From positions 1 through 64,000 of the forward strand of contig JAUJNP010000007.1 of NCBI GenBank assembly GCA_030448105.1: a stretch of 64,000 bases of DNA. The letters are read 5' to 3'. Shown here piece after piece: positions 46,145 through 56,286 of this stretch. Each line of letters begins with the position of its first letter. Within the stretch, counting starts at the first letter, position 1. The notes under the pieces were generated by a model that was given only the letters and a program-made list of their open reading frames with translations, ran no database searches and was not told the origin of the DNA. A program made the translations under genes and the position numbers. Origin of the DNA: Acidimicrobiales bacterium (GTDB taxonomy: Bacteria; Actinomycetota; Acidimicrobiia; Acidimicrobiales; Iamiaceae).

Positions 46145-47619
46145 GTGACCGCCACCGGGTCGCCGATGCTCGAGCTGCTGGCCGGCTTCATCGGCGAGCT
46201 CCGTGAGGCCGGGCTGCCGGTCAGCCTCACCGAGAACCTCGACGCCATGGAGGCGGTGAAGCACATCCCCCTCGACGACCGCGAGGCGTTCAAGTACGCC
46301 CTGGCCGCCACCCTGGTGAAGAACAACGCCCACTGGCGGGCCTTCGAGACGGTGTTCGAGGTGTACTTCTCGCTGCGGGGCAGCCGCTACGCCATCGATG
46401 ACGACACCGACGAGCTCTCCGACCTGCTCGACGATCTCGACGGCGAGGGCGAGGGCCAGGGGGACCAGGGCGGCGAGGGCGCTCAGGGGGCGGCGGGGGC
46501 GGCGAGGCGCTCACCCCCGAGGAGCTGGCCCAGCTCCTCTACCAGGCCCTGCTCAACGGCAACGACGGGATGATGCGGGCCATCGCCCGCCAGGCGGTGC
46601 GCCGCTTCGCCGGCATGGAGCCGGGCCGGCCGGTGGGCGGCACCTACTACCTCTACCGCACCCTGCGGAACCTCGACCTCGACAGCGTGCTCGACAAGTT
46701 GATGCAGCAGGCCCGCAACCGGTCGGCCGAGGACGGTTCGCCCCTCACCCCTTCGAGGAGCGGCTGGAGGAGGACGAGTTCTCGATCCGCATCGAGGCGC
46801 TGAAGAAGGAGATCGAGGCCGAGATCCGCCGGCGCCTGGTGGCCGACAGGGGGTGGAGGCCATGGCCCGCACGCTGCGCAAGCCGCTGCCCGAGGACGTC
46901 GACTTCATGCACGCCAGCCGGGAGGAGATGGCCAACCTCCGCAAGGCGCTGTACCCCTCACCCGGCGCCTGGCCGTGCGCCTGGCCCGCAGCGTCGCCAC
47001 GGGCGCAAGGGCCCTCGACTTCCGCAACACGGTGCGCCACTCGCTCAGCTACGGCGGCGTGCCGGCCGAGCCGAAGTTCCGCTACCCCCGGCCCCACAAG
47101 CCCGAGATCTTCGTGGTGGCCGACATCTCCGGTTCGGTGGCCGCCTTCGCCCGCTTCACCCTGATGCTCGTGTACGCCATCAGCGGCCAGTTCTCCAAGG
47201 TGCGGTCGTTCGTGTTCATCGACGGGGTCGACGAGGTCACCCGCTTCTTCGAGGGCGTGGAGGACGTGACCGAGGCCGTGCACCGGGTCAACACCGAGGC
47301 CGACGTGGTGTGGGTGGACGGCCACTCCGACTACGGCCACGCCTTCGAGGTCTTCTGGGAGAAGTGGGGCAAGGAGATCGGCCCCAAGACCACGGTGATG
47401 ATCCTGGGCGACGCTCGCAACAACTACCACGCCTCCCAGAGCTGGGTGGTGAAGGAGATGCAGCACCGGGCCCGCCACGTGTACTGGCTGAACCCCGAGC
47501 CCAAGAGCTACTGGGACACCGGCGACTCGATCTTGGGGGAGTACGCCACCTTCTGCGACGGCACCTTCGAGTGTCGCAACCTCCGCCAGCTCGAGCGCTT
47601 CGTCGACCACCTCGCCTGA
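46145..47619 (+). CDS. CoxE-like VWA-domain protein, four single-base deletions
   Basis: Four clean joins turn five frames into one 492-residue protein. Pieces are GFIGELREAGLPVSLTEN (N-terminal), LTPEELAQLLYQALLNGND, PFEERLEEDEFSIRIEALKK, KPLPEDVDFMHASREEM, and the VWA domain (FVVADISGSVAAFARFTLM, then VWVDGHSDYGHAFEVFW). All four joins are one-base losses (near 46495, 46748, 46850, 46954), each in or beside a G or C run. The metal site DISGS has the needed Asp and Ser residues. I take this as sequencing error; it would be the VWA partner of the MoxR ATPase just upstream. Confidence 0.85.
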
Positions 47620-47653
47620 GGCGGGCTGGGTCGCCGCCCCGAACGAGAGGCTT

Positions 47654-49429
47654 TCAGCGGCGGGGCATCTCCTCGCGGGAGGACAGGTAGCCCGCCGTGC
47701 CGACCAGGGCGACGTGGGAGAACGCCTGGGGGAAGTTGCCGAGCATGCGCCCGGCGGCGGGGTCGTACTGCTCGGCGAGGAGGCCGACGTCGTTGCGGAG
47801 GGCGAGCAGCCGCTCGAACATGGCTCTCGCCTCCGCCGTGCGGCCCATCAGGGCGAGGTTGTCGGCCAGCCAGAACGAGCACATGAGGAACGTGCCCTCG
47901 CCGCCGCCCACCCCGTCGACGGTCTCGTGGGCCAGGTAGCGGTGCACGAACCCGTCGTGGGTGAGGTCGCGCTGGATGGCCTCCATGGTGGCCACCACCC
48001 GCTCGTCGGTCGCCGGCAGGAAGCCGACGAGGGGCACCATGAGCAGGCTGGCGTCGAGGGCGGAGGAGCCGTACGCCTGCACGAACACACCTCGGTCGTC
48101 CACGCCCCGCTCCAGCACCTCGGCGTGGATCTCGTCGCGCAAGGCCCGCCACCGATCGAGGGGCCCGGGCAGGCCGAAGCGCTCGGCGGACCGCAGCGCC
48201 CGATCGAGGGCGACCCAGGCCATCACCTTGGAGTGGGTGAAGTGCCGGCGCCCGCCCCGCACCTCCCAGATGCCGTCGTCCGGTTGTCGCCAGCAGTCCT
48301 CCACCACGCCCACGAGGGCGCGCTCCAGGGCCCATGCCGCGCCGTCGCCCTGGAGGCCCAGGGCGCGGGCCTGGTGGAGGGCGTCGAGCACCTCGCCGAA
48401 GACGTCGAGCTGGAACTGGCGGTGGGCGTCGTTGCCGATGCGCACCGGCCTCGACCCCTCGTAGCCCGGCAGCCAGTCGAGCTCCACCTCGGTGAGGCGG
48501 TGCTCGCCGGCCGGGCCGTACATGATCTGCACCTGGTCGGGGCGCCCGGCGACGGTGCGCAGGAGCCAGTCCCGCCAGGCTCGCGCCTCGTCGGTGTAGC
48601 CGCCGCTCATGAGGGCGAGGAGGCTGAAGGTGGCGTCGCGCAGCCAGCAGTAGCGGTAGTCCCAGTTGCGGGGACCGGCCACGGCTTCGGGCAGCGACGT
48701 GGTCGGCGCCGCCACCAGGCCACCGGTGGGCGCGTAGGTGAGGCCCTTCAGCACCACCAGCGAGGCGCGCACGGCGTCGGGCCAGTCGCCCACCGGCCGG
48801 CAGCGGTCGCTCCACGCCGTCCACCACCGCTCGGTGGCCGCGATGGCCGCGGGCACGTCGACCGGCGCCGGGGGCTGGAGGTGGGACTCGTACCAGACCA
48901 GCTCGAAGGGGACCCGGTCACCGGCGCGCACCTCGAACTCGGCCACGGTGGCGAAGCCCTCACCCTGCACCTCCACGGGCGTCCGCAGGCGCAGGGCGTC
49001 GGGGCCGGCCACCATGGCCAGCTCGCCGTCGAGGCGGCGCACCCACGGCACGATGGAGCCGTAGTCCATGCGGGCGGTGAGGTGCATGCGCATGGGCACG
49101 CGTCCCGAGCGCCCCTCCACCAGGCGCACCAGGTCGAGGCCGTCGCCCCGCAGGGGCATGCAGTCGATGATCACCACCACGCCGTCGTCGGTGTGCAGCT
49201 CGGTCTCGAGCACGAGCGTGCCCGGCCGGTAGCGGCGCTCGACCCGCCGCACCTCCCCGACCGGGGCCAGTTGCCAGCGGCCGTGGTCGGCGTCGCCCAG
49301 CAGGGCGGCGAAGCACGCCCGGGAGTCGAAACGGGGGAAGGTGAGCCAGTCGACCGACCCGTCCCTGGCCACCAGGGCGGCCGACTCCGTGTCGGACAGG
49401 AGGGCGTAGTCCTCGATCGGCGACGGCAC
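47654..49429 (-). CDS. Glycoside hydrolase family 15-like protein
   Basis: This 591-residue protein begins MPSPIEDYALLSDTESAALV. It has the N-terminal beta-sandwich and the (alpha/alpha)6 barrel with RNWDYRYCWLRDATFSLLA. The two catalytic acids are probably the Glu in GYEGSRPVRIGN and the Glu in GGEGTFLMCSFW. Members include glucoamylases and trehalases acting on alpha-glucosides. No signal peptide is seen, so it is probably cytoplasmic and perhaps degrades trehalose or glycogen-derived sugars. It converges on the VWA gene. Confidence 0.9.
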   Translation of the reverse strand: MPSPIEDYALLSDTESAALVARDGSVDWLTFPRFDSRACFAALLGDADHGRWQLAPVGEVRRVERRYRPGTLVLETELHTDDGVVVIIDCMPLRGDGLDLVRLVEGRSGRVPMRMHLTARMDYGSIVPWVRRLDGELAMVAGPDALRLRTPVEVQGEGFATVAEFEVRAGDRVPFELVWYESHLQPPAPVDVPAAIAATERWWTAWSDRCRPVGDWPDAVRASLVVLKGLTYAPTGGLVAAPTTSLPEAVAGPRNWDYRYCWLRDATFSLLALMSGGYTDEARAWRDWLLRTVAGRPDQVQIMYGPAGEHRLTEVELDWLPGYEGSRPVRIGNDAHRQFQLDVFGEVLDALHQARALGLQGDGAAWALERALVGVVEDCWRQPDDGIWEVRGGRRHFTHSKVMAWVALDRALRSAERFGLPGPLDRWRALRDEIHAEVLERGVDDRGVFVQAYGSSALDASLLMVPLVGFLPATDERVVATMEAIQRDLTHDGFVHRYLAHETVDGVGGGEGTFLMCSFWLADNLALMGRTAEARAMFERLLALRNDVGLLAEQYDPAAGRMLGNFPQAFSHVALVGTAGYLSSREEMPRR

Positions 49430-49449
49430 CCGGACTGCCTAGCCGACGG

Positions 49450-50693
49450 TCAGGGCTTCATCACCGCGCCGATGGTGTAGTCGGGCGCGGGCCGGGCCGG
49501 CTGCCGGCGGGCGAGGGCTGACTCCATGGCAGGGCCGAGCCGCTCGAGCTTGGCCTTCTCCCGGGCGTCGTCGCCGTCGTGGAGCTCGGGCATCACCTGC
49601 TCGGCGAACAGCTCGAGCGCCTCGCAGATGTGCTCGTGGCGGTTGCGGCCGGCCTGGCTCACGAAGATCACCTGGTCGACGCCGGCATCCTCGTAGCCCC
49701 TCAACAGATCTCGCACCTGGGCGGGCGTGCCCACCGCGCCGCGCAGCGAGCCGAGCCCCTGCTCGAAGATCTGGGCGCCGAGCTGGCCGCCGGTCTGCGA
49801 CGCCACCTGACGGTCGAAGCCGAAGGCGGCCCGGCGCTCCTGGAACTCGTCCCACACGTTGGTCCGGCCGGGCTGGTGCTGGCCGAAGACGTAGTAGTGG
49901 CCGAGGGAGTAGCCGAAGAAGTGACCGCCGTCGAGGCCGCGCTCGATGGCAGTCTCCTCGTCGGGGTGGCACATGAAGGGCAGCACGATGGCGACGTTGG
50001 GGTTCACCGCGAACCCACCGGCCACGCACTGGTCGCTGGCGATGGTGGCGTAGTAGTCGTCCACCCAGGTGCGGGCCTCGTCGGGGTTGATGAACGAGAA
50101 CGACAGGGCCCCGATCCCCTTGGTGGCGGCCAGGTGGATCGTCTCCCGCCGGGAGCAGGCCACCCACACCGGGGGGTGGGGCTTCTGCAGGGGCTTGGGC
50201 ACCACGTTGCGCGGCGGCATCGAGAGGAAACGGCCGTCGTAGCCGGCGAAGGGCTCCTCGACGAACATGCGGGTGACGGCGTCGAGCGCCTCCTCCCACT
50301 CCTGGCGCTTGGTGCCGCGGTCGACGCCGAACCCGCCAAGCTCCGCCTCCGAGGACGCCTCGCCGGTGCCGAAGTCGACCCGGCCGTCGCTCACCAGGTC
50401 TGGCGATGCGCTCGGCCACCCGGGCGGAGTGGTTGGTGGGGGAGCTGGACGATGCCGTGGCCCAGGCGGATGCGGCTGGTGCGCTGGCTGGCGGCGGCCA
50501 GGAAGACCTCCGGGGCCGAGGAGTGGCTGTACTCCTCGAGGAAGTGGTGCTCGACCTCCCAGACGTAGTCGAGGCCGAGGCGGTCAGCCAGCTCCACCTG
50601 CTCGGGAGCGCGCCCTGAGACGATGCCGTGCCCCCAGGCGGATGCCGCGGCTGGGCGCTGGCTGGCGGCGGCCAGGAACATGCCGAACTTCAC
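49450..50693 (-). pseudogene. Luciferase-like flavin-dependent oxidoreductase, damaged start
   Basis: The long 3' part reads VSDGRVDFGTGEASSEAEL through IGAVMKP and contains the typical EWEEALDAVTRMFVEEPF segment of F420/FMN monooxygenases. The 5' part has EQVELADRLGLDYVWEVEHH and LGHGIVQLPH. Two frameshifts near 50400-50435 separate the parts. The first residues MKFGMFL are followed by AAASQRPAAASAWGHGIVS, which is a garbled repeat of the later LAAASQRTSRIRLGHGIV, replacing the expected N-terminus. Sequence or assembly error is likely. Substrate unknown. Confidence 0.75.
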
Positions 50694-51118
50694 GGCTGCT
50701 CCCGAGGCGAGTGGCGGCGACGTAGTCGAGGCCGAGGCGGTCAGGCTCCACCTGCGTCGATGGTCCGCCCGAGGGAGAAGGCCCGGTGTCGGCGTCGCGA
50801 TCGGCCACGGGCGGTTCGCTCGAGGCGCGTACCGTGACGGCCGAACTGGTGGTGCTCCCAGGCGAGGGCGGCGACGAGCAGGATCCCGAGCAACCGATCG
50901 ACGGCGCCATATGCCGGGTCAGCGGGTTCACGGGCGTCCTCTGTCAGGCCGGCGATGCCTCGGTCGACGTCGCTCGTCGGTCCCGGCGCGGGGTTGTCCT
51001 CACCAGGCCTCGAGGACTCGGGGTGCAGGGCAGGCATGCCCAGCACGCACTCTGGTCGGAACCTCGACGGACCTTCCACGACCGTGAGCTTGACCCGGCG
51101 CAGGACCGATGCAGGCCG
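50619..51118. repeat. Noisy duplicate of the cysH end and oxidoreductase start
   Basis: On the plus strand, 50619-50755 aligns with 50448-50600 (shared GACGATGCCGTG, CTGGCTGGCGGCGGCCAGGAA, GACGTAGTCGAGGCCGAGGC pieces). 50880-51118 aligns with 51146-51350 (shared GTCAGCGGGTT, CACCAGGCCTCG, CCCGGCGCAGGAC). Both have many substitutions and indels, in the same gene order as the flanks. It therefore looks like a low-quality copy of the cysH-oxidoreductase junction spliced between two better copies. Confidence 0.7.
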
Positions 51119-51124
51119 CAGTTG

Positions 51125-51770
51125 TCCATCCGTCGAGGACCGGGTGGTGCAGGGCATGCACCCGATCGATGGGTAGCCCTGCTGCGTCAGCGGGTTGACG
51201 GGCACGTCGTGGTCGGCGATGTAGCCGTCCACGTCCTCGTCGGTCCAGGTGGCGATGGGGTTCACCTTCACCAGGCCTCGGAGGTCGCGGGCCACGACGG
51301 GCGTGGTGTCGCGGTTGGCCGCCTCGGCCCGGCGCAGGACGCTCATCCAGGCCGCCTTGCCGGCCCGCCCGGTCGAGCTGGCCCACCTTCACCGCCGAGC
51401 AGCAGTTCTCGGGGTCGGCCCGCCACAGCGCTTCGTCCTGGCGGGCGACGGTCATGATGCGATCCAGGTTCAGCCCGTAGTGGCGGCGCACCTCCTCGAC
51501 GGTCTGGAGCGTCTCGGGGAAGTGGTAGCCGGTGTCGATGAAGACCACCTCGATGGCCGGGTCCACCTGCACGGCGAGGTCGATCAGGACGGCGTCGGTC
51601 ATCGACGCCGTCATGCACAGGTGGGGTGAGAACGTCTCCACCGCCCACGAGATGATCTTCGTGGCCGGCTCGTGCTCGAAGGCGACGTTGAGCTCGCCCA
51701 GCTCCGAGTCGGTCAGGTCGCGGCGCTGGTCGAGCACCTCCGTTCGGGAACGGCCATCGACCACGGTCAC
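51125..51770 (-). CDS. cysH: Phosphoadenylyl-/adenylyl-sulfate reductase, frameshifted and truncated
   Basis: GTG 51770 starts VTVVDGRSRTEV, overlapping the sulfite-reductase stop (GTGA). The first frame reads ATKIISWAVETFSPHLCMTA, FIDTGYHFPETLQTVEEV and ENCCSAVKVGQL. A shift near 51370 moves the reading to ARDLRGLVKVNPIATWTDED and YPSIGCMPCTT. CC...C..C cysteines of the APS-type 4Fe-4S cluster are present. The usual end (ECGLH) is absent and the frame runs on to 50741 through the noisy duplicate. It reduces activated sulfate to sulfite for the downstream partner enzyme. Confidence 0.8.
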
Positions 51771-53560
51771 GTGGCGCACTCCGACTCGCCGATCTCCTTC
51801 ACGTAGGGCCCGGTCTCGTCGTAGTCGACGTAGAACTCCGGCCCGTCGGCCGGGGTCGGGAAATGGTCGAGGTCCCGGAGGCCGTCGGCGATGGCCTTGG
51901 CCCCGCCGGCCCGGTCCATCCACGCCCGGAACGTCTCGCCGGCGGTGCGCTCGTCGGCGAAGCGGCGAACCACCCGCACCGCCGCCTCCGGCGCCGCCTT
52001 GGCCGGGAGCCGCAGGGCCTTGTCGCCGAAGTGGATCTGCTCCTGGCCCACGTAGCCGCCGAGCAGCATCTGGTAACCCGGCGCCGCCTGGCCGTGGGCC
52101 CGGCGCTCGGCGCCGAAGAACCCGATGTCGGAGATGTGGTGCTGCCCGCAGGAGTTGGTGCAGCCCGAGATGTTGGTGCGGATCCCGCCCACGTCGGCCA
52201 GGCCCTCCTCCTCGAGGCGCACGCCGATGGCGTCGGCCAGGCCCCGGGACTGGGTGACGGCCAGGTTGCACGTGTCGGCTCCGGGGCAGGCCACCACGTC
52301 GCGGGCCAGCTCGGCGCCGGCCTCGGCCATGCCGATGGCCGACAGGCGCTCGTGGAGCACGGGGAGCTGGGCCTCCGTGAGCCCCCGGTACACCAGGTTC
52401 TGGCGGTTGGTGACCCGCACCTCGGCGCCCAGTTCCCGTTGGATGTCGGCCAGGGCCCGGAACTGGGCCGACGTGATGTCGCCGAGCCGGGCCCAGGCGT
52501 AGGCCGACACCGTCCCCTTGGCCACGCCCCGCACCACGTTGGCCCCCTCCCACCGCTGGTAGGGGTCGGCCGAGCCGATGGTGACCATGGTGCCCTGGCC
52601 CAGCGCGGTGGGGACCACCCCCTCGGCGGTGCCGGCGGGGGCGTCGCCGGCCTTGGACACCTCGTCGGGGATGCCACCGGGCCAGGTGGAGGAGGCCAGC
52701 AGGAACTTGCGCACCTTGAACACCTGGCGCTGGAGCTCTTCGAAGCCGAGCGTGTCGACCAGCCACTTCATGCGGGCCCGGAGCTTGTTGTCCCGGTTGC
52801 CGTTGTGGTCGAAGACCCGCAGGATTGCCTCGATGGTGGGGAGCAGGTCTTCCCGGGCGGTGAACTCCTCCAGGGCCAACGCGGGGTGCGGGTTGGCGCC
52901 GAGCCCGCCGGCCACGAACACCCGGAACCCGGGCTCGAGGGTGCCGTCGTCGAGCCGGCGGGCGGTGGCGATCACCCCCACGTCGTTGAACATGGCCTGC
53001 CCGCAGTCGGTGTTGCACCCCGAGAAGTTGATCTTGAACTTGCGGGGGAGGCGCTGGGCGATGGGGTTGTGCAGGAAGTGGCGGTAGGTGGCCTCGGCCC
53101 AGGCGCTGATGTCGAGTACCTCGAAGGGGCAGGCGCCGGCCAGGTGGCAACCCTGCACGTTGCGGACCGTGTCGCCGCACGCCTCCCGGGTGGTGAGCCC
53201 GGCGGCGGCCAGGTCCCGCATGGCGGCCGGGACCCGCTCGAGCTCCACGAAGTGGAACTGCAGGTTCTGGCGGGTGGTGATGTGGCCCCAGCCCCGGGAG
53301 TACTCATCGGCGATGTGGGCGAAGGCGTCGAGCTGGTCGGGGGTCAGCGACCCGTAGGGAACCTTCACCCGCAGCATCTGGGCGGTGCCGCCCTGGCGCT
53401 GGCCGTAGATGCCGTTGGTCAGGCGGAACACCCGGAACACTTCCTCGTCCAGCTCCCCGGTGAGATAGCGGTGCAGCTGGAGGTCGAACTTCTCGATGTC
53501 GGCGGCCAGGGCGGGATCGATCTCACGCTGGAGCACGGGTGGTGCCTCTCGCTGGTCCAT
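51767..53560 (-). CDS. Siroheme- and 4Fe-4S-dependent sulfite/nitrite reductase
   Basis: This 597-residue protein has the duplicated ferredoxin-nitrite/sulfite-reductase fold. Its siroheme/iron-sulfur cysteines lie in ACPGADTCNLAVTQSRG and NISGCTNSCGQHHISD, with substrate-binding arginines around RLTNGIYGQR and TTRQNLQFHF. It uses ferredoxin-type electrons. With cysH immediately downstream in the same operon, sulfite reduction is more likely than nitrite. ATG 53560 begins MDQREAPPVLQREIDP. Length is normal for the family. Confidence 0.93.
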   Translation of the reverse strand: MDQREAPPVLQREIDPALAADIEKFDLQLHRYLTGELDEEVFRVFRLTNGIYGQRQGGTAQMLRVKVPYGSLTPDQLDAFAHIADEYSRGWGHITTRQNLQFHFVELERVPAAMRDLAAAGLTTREACGDTVRNVQGCHLAGACPFEVLDISAWAEATYRHFLHNPIAQRLPRKFKINFSGCNTDCGQAMFNDVGVIATARRLDDGTLEPGFRVFVAGGLGANPHPALALEEFTAREDLLPTIEAILRVFDHNGNRDNKLRARMKWLVDTLGFEELQRQVFKVRKFLLASSTWPGGIPDEVSKAGDAPAGTAEGVVPTALGQGTMVTIGSADPYQRWEGANVVRGVAKGTVSAYAWARLGDITSAQFRALADIQRELGAEVRVTNRQNLVYRGLTEAQLPVLHERLSAIGMAEAGAELARDVVACPGADTCNLAVTQSRGLADAIGVRLEEEGLADVGGIRTNISGCTNSCGQHHISDIGFFGAERRAHGQAAPGYQMLLGGYVGQEQIHFGDKALRLPAKAAPEAAVRVVRRFADERTAGETFRAWMDRAGGAKAIADGLRDLDHFPTPADGPEFYVDYDETGPYVKEIGESECAT

Positions 53561-53657
53561 CGACGACAGAGAACCCGACCTACCCGGTCAGGAATTCCCG
53601 CCATGGTGACAAATCCCGATTCGTCAGGTCAAGATTCGTCCCTGTGACTTGTGGCGC

Positions 53658-55007
53658 TCAGCCGGCGCGGAGCAGCTCCGCCACCCGGAAGGCGAGGTCG
53701 AGGGACTGGCGGCCGTTGAGGCGGGGGTCGCACATCGTCTCGTAGCGGTCGTCGAGGCCGGACTCGAGCACGGCCCGGGAGCCGCCGAGGCACTCGGTGA
53801 CGTCGTCGCTGGTGAGTTCCACGTGCACCCCGCCCGGGGTGGTGCCGGCGGCGCGGTGGGCGGCGAAGAAGCCGGCGATCTCGGCGAGGATGTCGTCCAG
53901 ACGACGGGTCTTGCGGCCGCTGGCGGTGCTGAAGGTGTTGCCGTGCATGGGATCGCACGCCCACACCACCGGATGACCGGCGTCGCGGACGGCCCGCAGC
54001 AGCGGAGGCAGGGCCGCCTCGACCCGGGATGCGCCCATCCGGGTGATGAGGGTGAGGCGACCCGGCACCCGGCCGGGGTTGAGGGCCTCACAGAGGGCCA
54101 GCACCTCCTCCACCGACGCTCCCGGCCCGAGCTTGCAGCCCACCGGGTTGGCGATGCCGGCGAAGAACTCGAGGTGGGCGCCGCCGAGCTGGCGGGTGCG
54201 TTCCCCGATCCACACCAGGTGGGCGGAGGAGTCGTACCACGCCCCGCTGAGGGCGTCGCGCCGGGTGAGCGCCTCCTCGTAGCCCAGGATCAAGGCCTCG
54301 TGACTGGTGAAGAAGTTGGTCTCGTGGAGGGTCGGTTGGGAGCGGGTGTCGACCCCGCAGGCCTTCATGAACCGCAACGCCCGGTCGATCTCGTCGGCGA
54401 TGCGCTCGTAGCGCTCGCCCTCGGGGCTCTGGGCCACGAACTCCTGGGTCCAGGAGTGCACCCGGTTGAGGTCGGCGAAGCCGCCTTTGGTGAAGGATCG
54501 CAACAGGTTCAACGTGGCCGCCGACTGGTGGTAGGCCCGCAGGAGGCGCTCGGGGTCGGCGGCCCGACCGCCGGCGGTGAACGCGTGGTCGTTGACCATG
54601 TGGCCCCGGAACGAGGGGAGCTCGAGGTCGCCAGCGGCCTCGGTGGCAGCCGACCTGGGCTTGGCGAACTGACCGGCGATCCGGCCGATCTTCACGGTGG
54701 GCAGGCCGGAGCTGTAGGTGAGCACCACCGCCATCTGCAGGATCACCCGCAGCCGCTCGCGGACGGTGGTGGCGTTGAAGGCCTCGAAGGACTCGGCGCA
54801 GTCCCCGGCCTGGAGCAGGAAGGCGCGCCCCGCGGCCACCTCGGCTAGGTCGGCGGTGAGGTCCCGGGCCTCGCCGGCGAACACCAGCGGCGGGAGATCA
54901 GCCATCGACTTCAGCACCCGTTCGAGGGCGCCCTCGTCGGGCCAATCCGGCTGCTGGGCCGCGGGCCGCTCGCGCCAGGACGACGGCGACCACTCCCGGG
55001 GGCTCAC
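53658..55007 (-). CDS. aroG: 3-deoxy-7-phosphoheptulonate (DAHP) synthase, class II
   Basis: This 449-residue enzyme joins phosphoenolpyruvate and erythrose-4-phosphate, the first step to aromatic amino acids. Class II motifs: FLLQAGDCAESFEAF, GRIAGQFAKPRS, HETNFFTSHEALILGYEE, ANPVGCKLGP and WACDPMHGNTF with metal-binding Cys/His/Glu/Asp. GTG 55007 (VSPREWSPSSWRERPAAQQP) is the family start; the long open frame beyond it crosses the tandem repeats and is not coding. Unlike the mycobacterial enzyme it has no long N-terminal allosteric extension. Confidence 0.95.
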   Translation of the reverse strand: MSPREWSPSSWRERPAAQQPDWPDEGALERVLKSMADLPPLVFAGEARDLTADLAEVAAGRAFLLQAGDCAESFEAFNATTVRERLRVILQMAVVLTYSSGLPTVKIGRIAGQFAKPRSAATEAAGDLELPSFRGHMVNDHAFTAGGRAADPERLLRAYHQSAATLNLLRSFTKGGFADLNRVHSWTQEFVAQSPEGERYERIADEIDRALRFMKACGVDTRSQPTLHETNFFTSHEALILGYEEALTRRDALSGAWYDSSAHLVWIGERTRQLGGAHLEFFAGIANPVGCKLGPGASVEEVLALCEALNPGRVPGRLTLITRMGASRVEAALPPLLRAVRDAGHPVVWACDPMHGNTFSTASGRKTRRLDDILAEIAGFFAAHRAAGTTPGGVHVELTSDDVTECLGGSRAVLESGLDDRYETMCDPRLNGRQSLDLAFRVAELLRAG

Positions 55008-55056
55008 CGCTCCAGCGTTACCGGCGCCGACGGAGCGTGCAAAGCGAGAAGTCGGG

Positions 55057-55226
55057 CTGCGGAGCCGCCAGGCGGAGCAGCCCCCAGCGTGACACGCGGA
55101 TCGGCGAAGCCGGCTCCGGCGCAGTCGGAGCAAGCCAGCACTGCGGAGCCGCCAGGCGGAGCAGCTCCCGGCGTGACGGCCGGATCGGCGAAGCCGGCTC
55201 CGGCGGAGTCGGAGCAAGCCAGCACT
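55057..55226 (+). repeat. Two tandem copies of an 84-bp intergenic repeat
   Basis: Units start at 55057 and 55141, each CTGCGGAGCCGCCAGGCGGA onward, and end CAAGCCAGCACTG. The GCCGCCAGGCGGAGCAGC core is the inverse of the core found in the 17.5-kb repeats. GGCGAAGCCGG and ATCGG... pieces also match after inversion. It fills the gap between DAHP synthase and the sigma-factor gene and contains several short palindromes. It belongs to one dispersed repeat family. Confidence 0.8.
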
Positions 55227-55273
55227 GGCCCGCCCGGGCCAGCAGCGCTGCGCGATGTGCCGGACAGCACCAC

Positions 55274-56104
55274 CTAGGCGGCGTCGATGCGGGACTCGGC
55301 CTCGTGGCGGACGGTGGTGACCGCCCGCTTCACCAGCCGGCGGGCGGCCTCGGCGGTGACACCGAGCTCCTCGCCCACCTCCCGGTAGCTGCGCTTGCGG
55401 CCGTCGTTGATGCCGAAGCGCTGCTCCACCGCGTAGCGGGCCCGGTCGTCGAGCACGTCGAGCAGGTTGGTCGCCATCTGCTCCTCGGAGTGGGCCACCA
55501 CCTGGTCCTCCGGGGTGGGCACGTCGTCGGGGAGGATGTCGACCAGCTCGTTGCTGTCGTCGTCGCCGATGGTGCGGTCGAGCGAGGTGGGCGTGGTCAG
55601 GCGGTGCAGGGTGGCGTGCTCGTCGTCGAGCTCGTCGCCGTCGCCGGCGACCTGGCGCAGAGCCGCCCGCAGGCTGGCGGAGCGGTCACCGGGCAGCCGG
55701 ATGAGGCTGGCCTTCTGGTCGAGCGCCCGGCCGATGGCCTGGCGGATCCAGAACGTGGCGTAGGTGGAGAACTTGAAGCCCTTGCGCCAGTCGAACTTGT
55801 CGACGGCGTGCTCGAGGCCGAGGTTGCCCTCCTGGATCAGGTCGAGCAGCTCCATGCCCGGAGGCAGGGGATAGCGCCGGGCGACGCTGACGACCAGGCG
55901 GAGGTTGGCCCGGATGAACCGGTCCTTGGCCCGGGCCGCCTGGCGGACCACCCGGCGGAGCTCGGCGGTGTCCTCGCCCGCCTCCAGGCGGGCGGTGGCG
56001 GCGAACCCGGCCTCGATCAGCTTGGAGAGCTCGCGCTCCTCCTGGGCGGTGAGGAGGGGGACGAGCCCGATCTCGTTGAGGTACTGGCCGACAGAATCGC
56101 TCAT
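55274..56104 (-). CDS. SigA-family (group 1/2) RNA polymerase sigma factor
   Basis: This 276-residue sigma factor has region 1.2 (VGQYLNEIGLVPLLTAQEE), region 2 (NLRLVVSVARRYPLPPGMEL, FKFSTYATFWIRQAIGRAL), region 3 and region 4 with a helix-turn-helix (SYREVGEELGVTAEAARRLV). It lacks the acidic region 1.1 and so resembles SigB/HrdD alternative primary-type factors rather than the vegetative one. ATG 56104 follows CATGTGTC. The 182-bp divergent gap towards nadD presumably carries both promoters. Confidence 0.93.
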   Translation of the reverse strand: MSDSVGQYLNEIGLVPLLTAQEERELSKLIEAGFAATARLEAGEDTAELRRVVRQAARAKDRFIRANLRLVVSVARRYPLPPGMELLDLIQEGNLGLEHAVDKFDWRKGFKFSTYATFWIRQAIGRALDQKASLIRLPGDRSASLRAALRQVAGDGDELDDEHATLHRLTTPTSLDRTIGDDDSNELVDILPDDVPTPEDQVVAHSEEQMATNLLDVLDDRARYAVEQRFGINDGRKRSYREVGEELGVTAEAARRLVKRAVTTVRHEAESRIDAA

Positions 56105-56286
56105 GACACATGCTCCAACGGTGGTTCCGGGGCGAAGATTCCCTGCTGAGGCCGCTCGTTCGACCCTCAAGCGAACAGCTACGTTCCAACCGTGACCAGC
56201 GCTTTTCGCATTCCTCCCCGGAGGGTGACGTCGGTCACGGCTGTTTGTCTCGTCGCTCCGGGCACCTTCCCGAAGTGACCCGGCGA

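Noticed and set aside
51863-53647. A 594-codon plus-strand open frame across the sulfite reductase
   Set aside because: The minus-strand frame has the siroheme and iron-sulfur motifs; the plus-strand translation has no recognisable domain.
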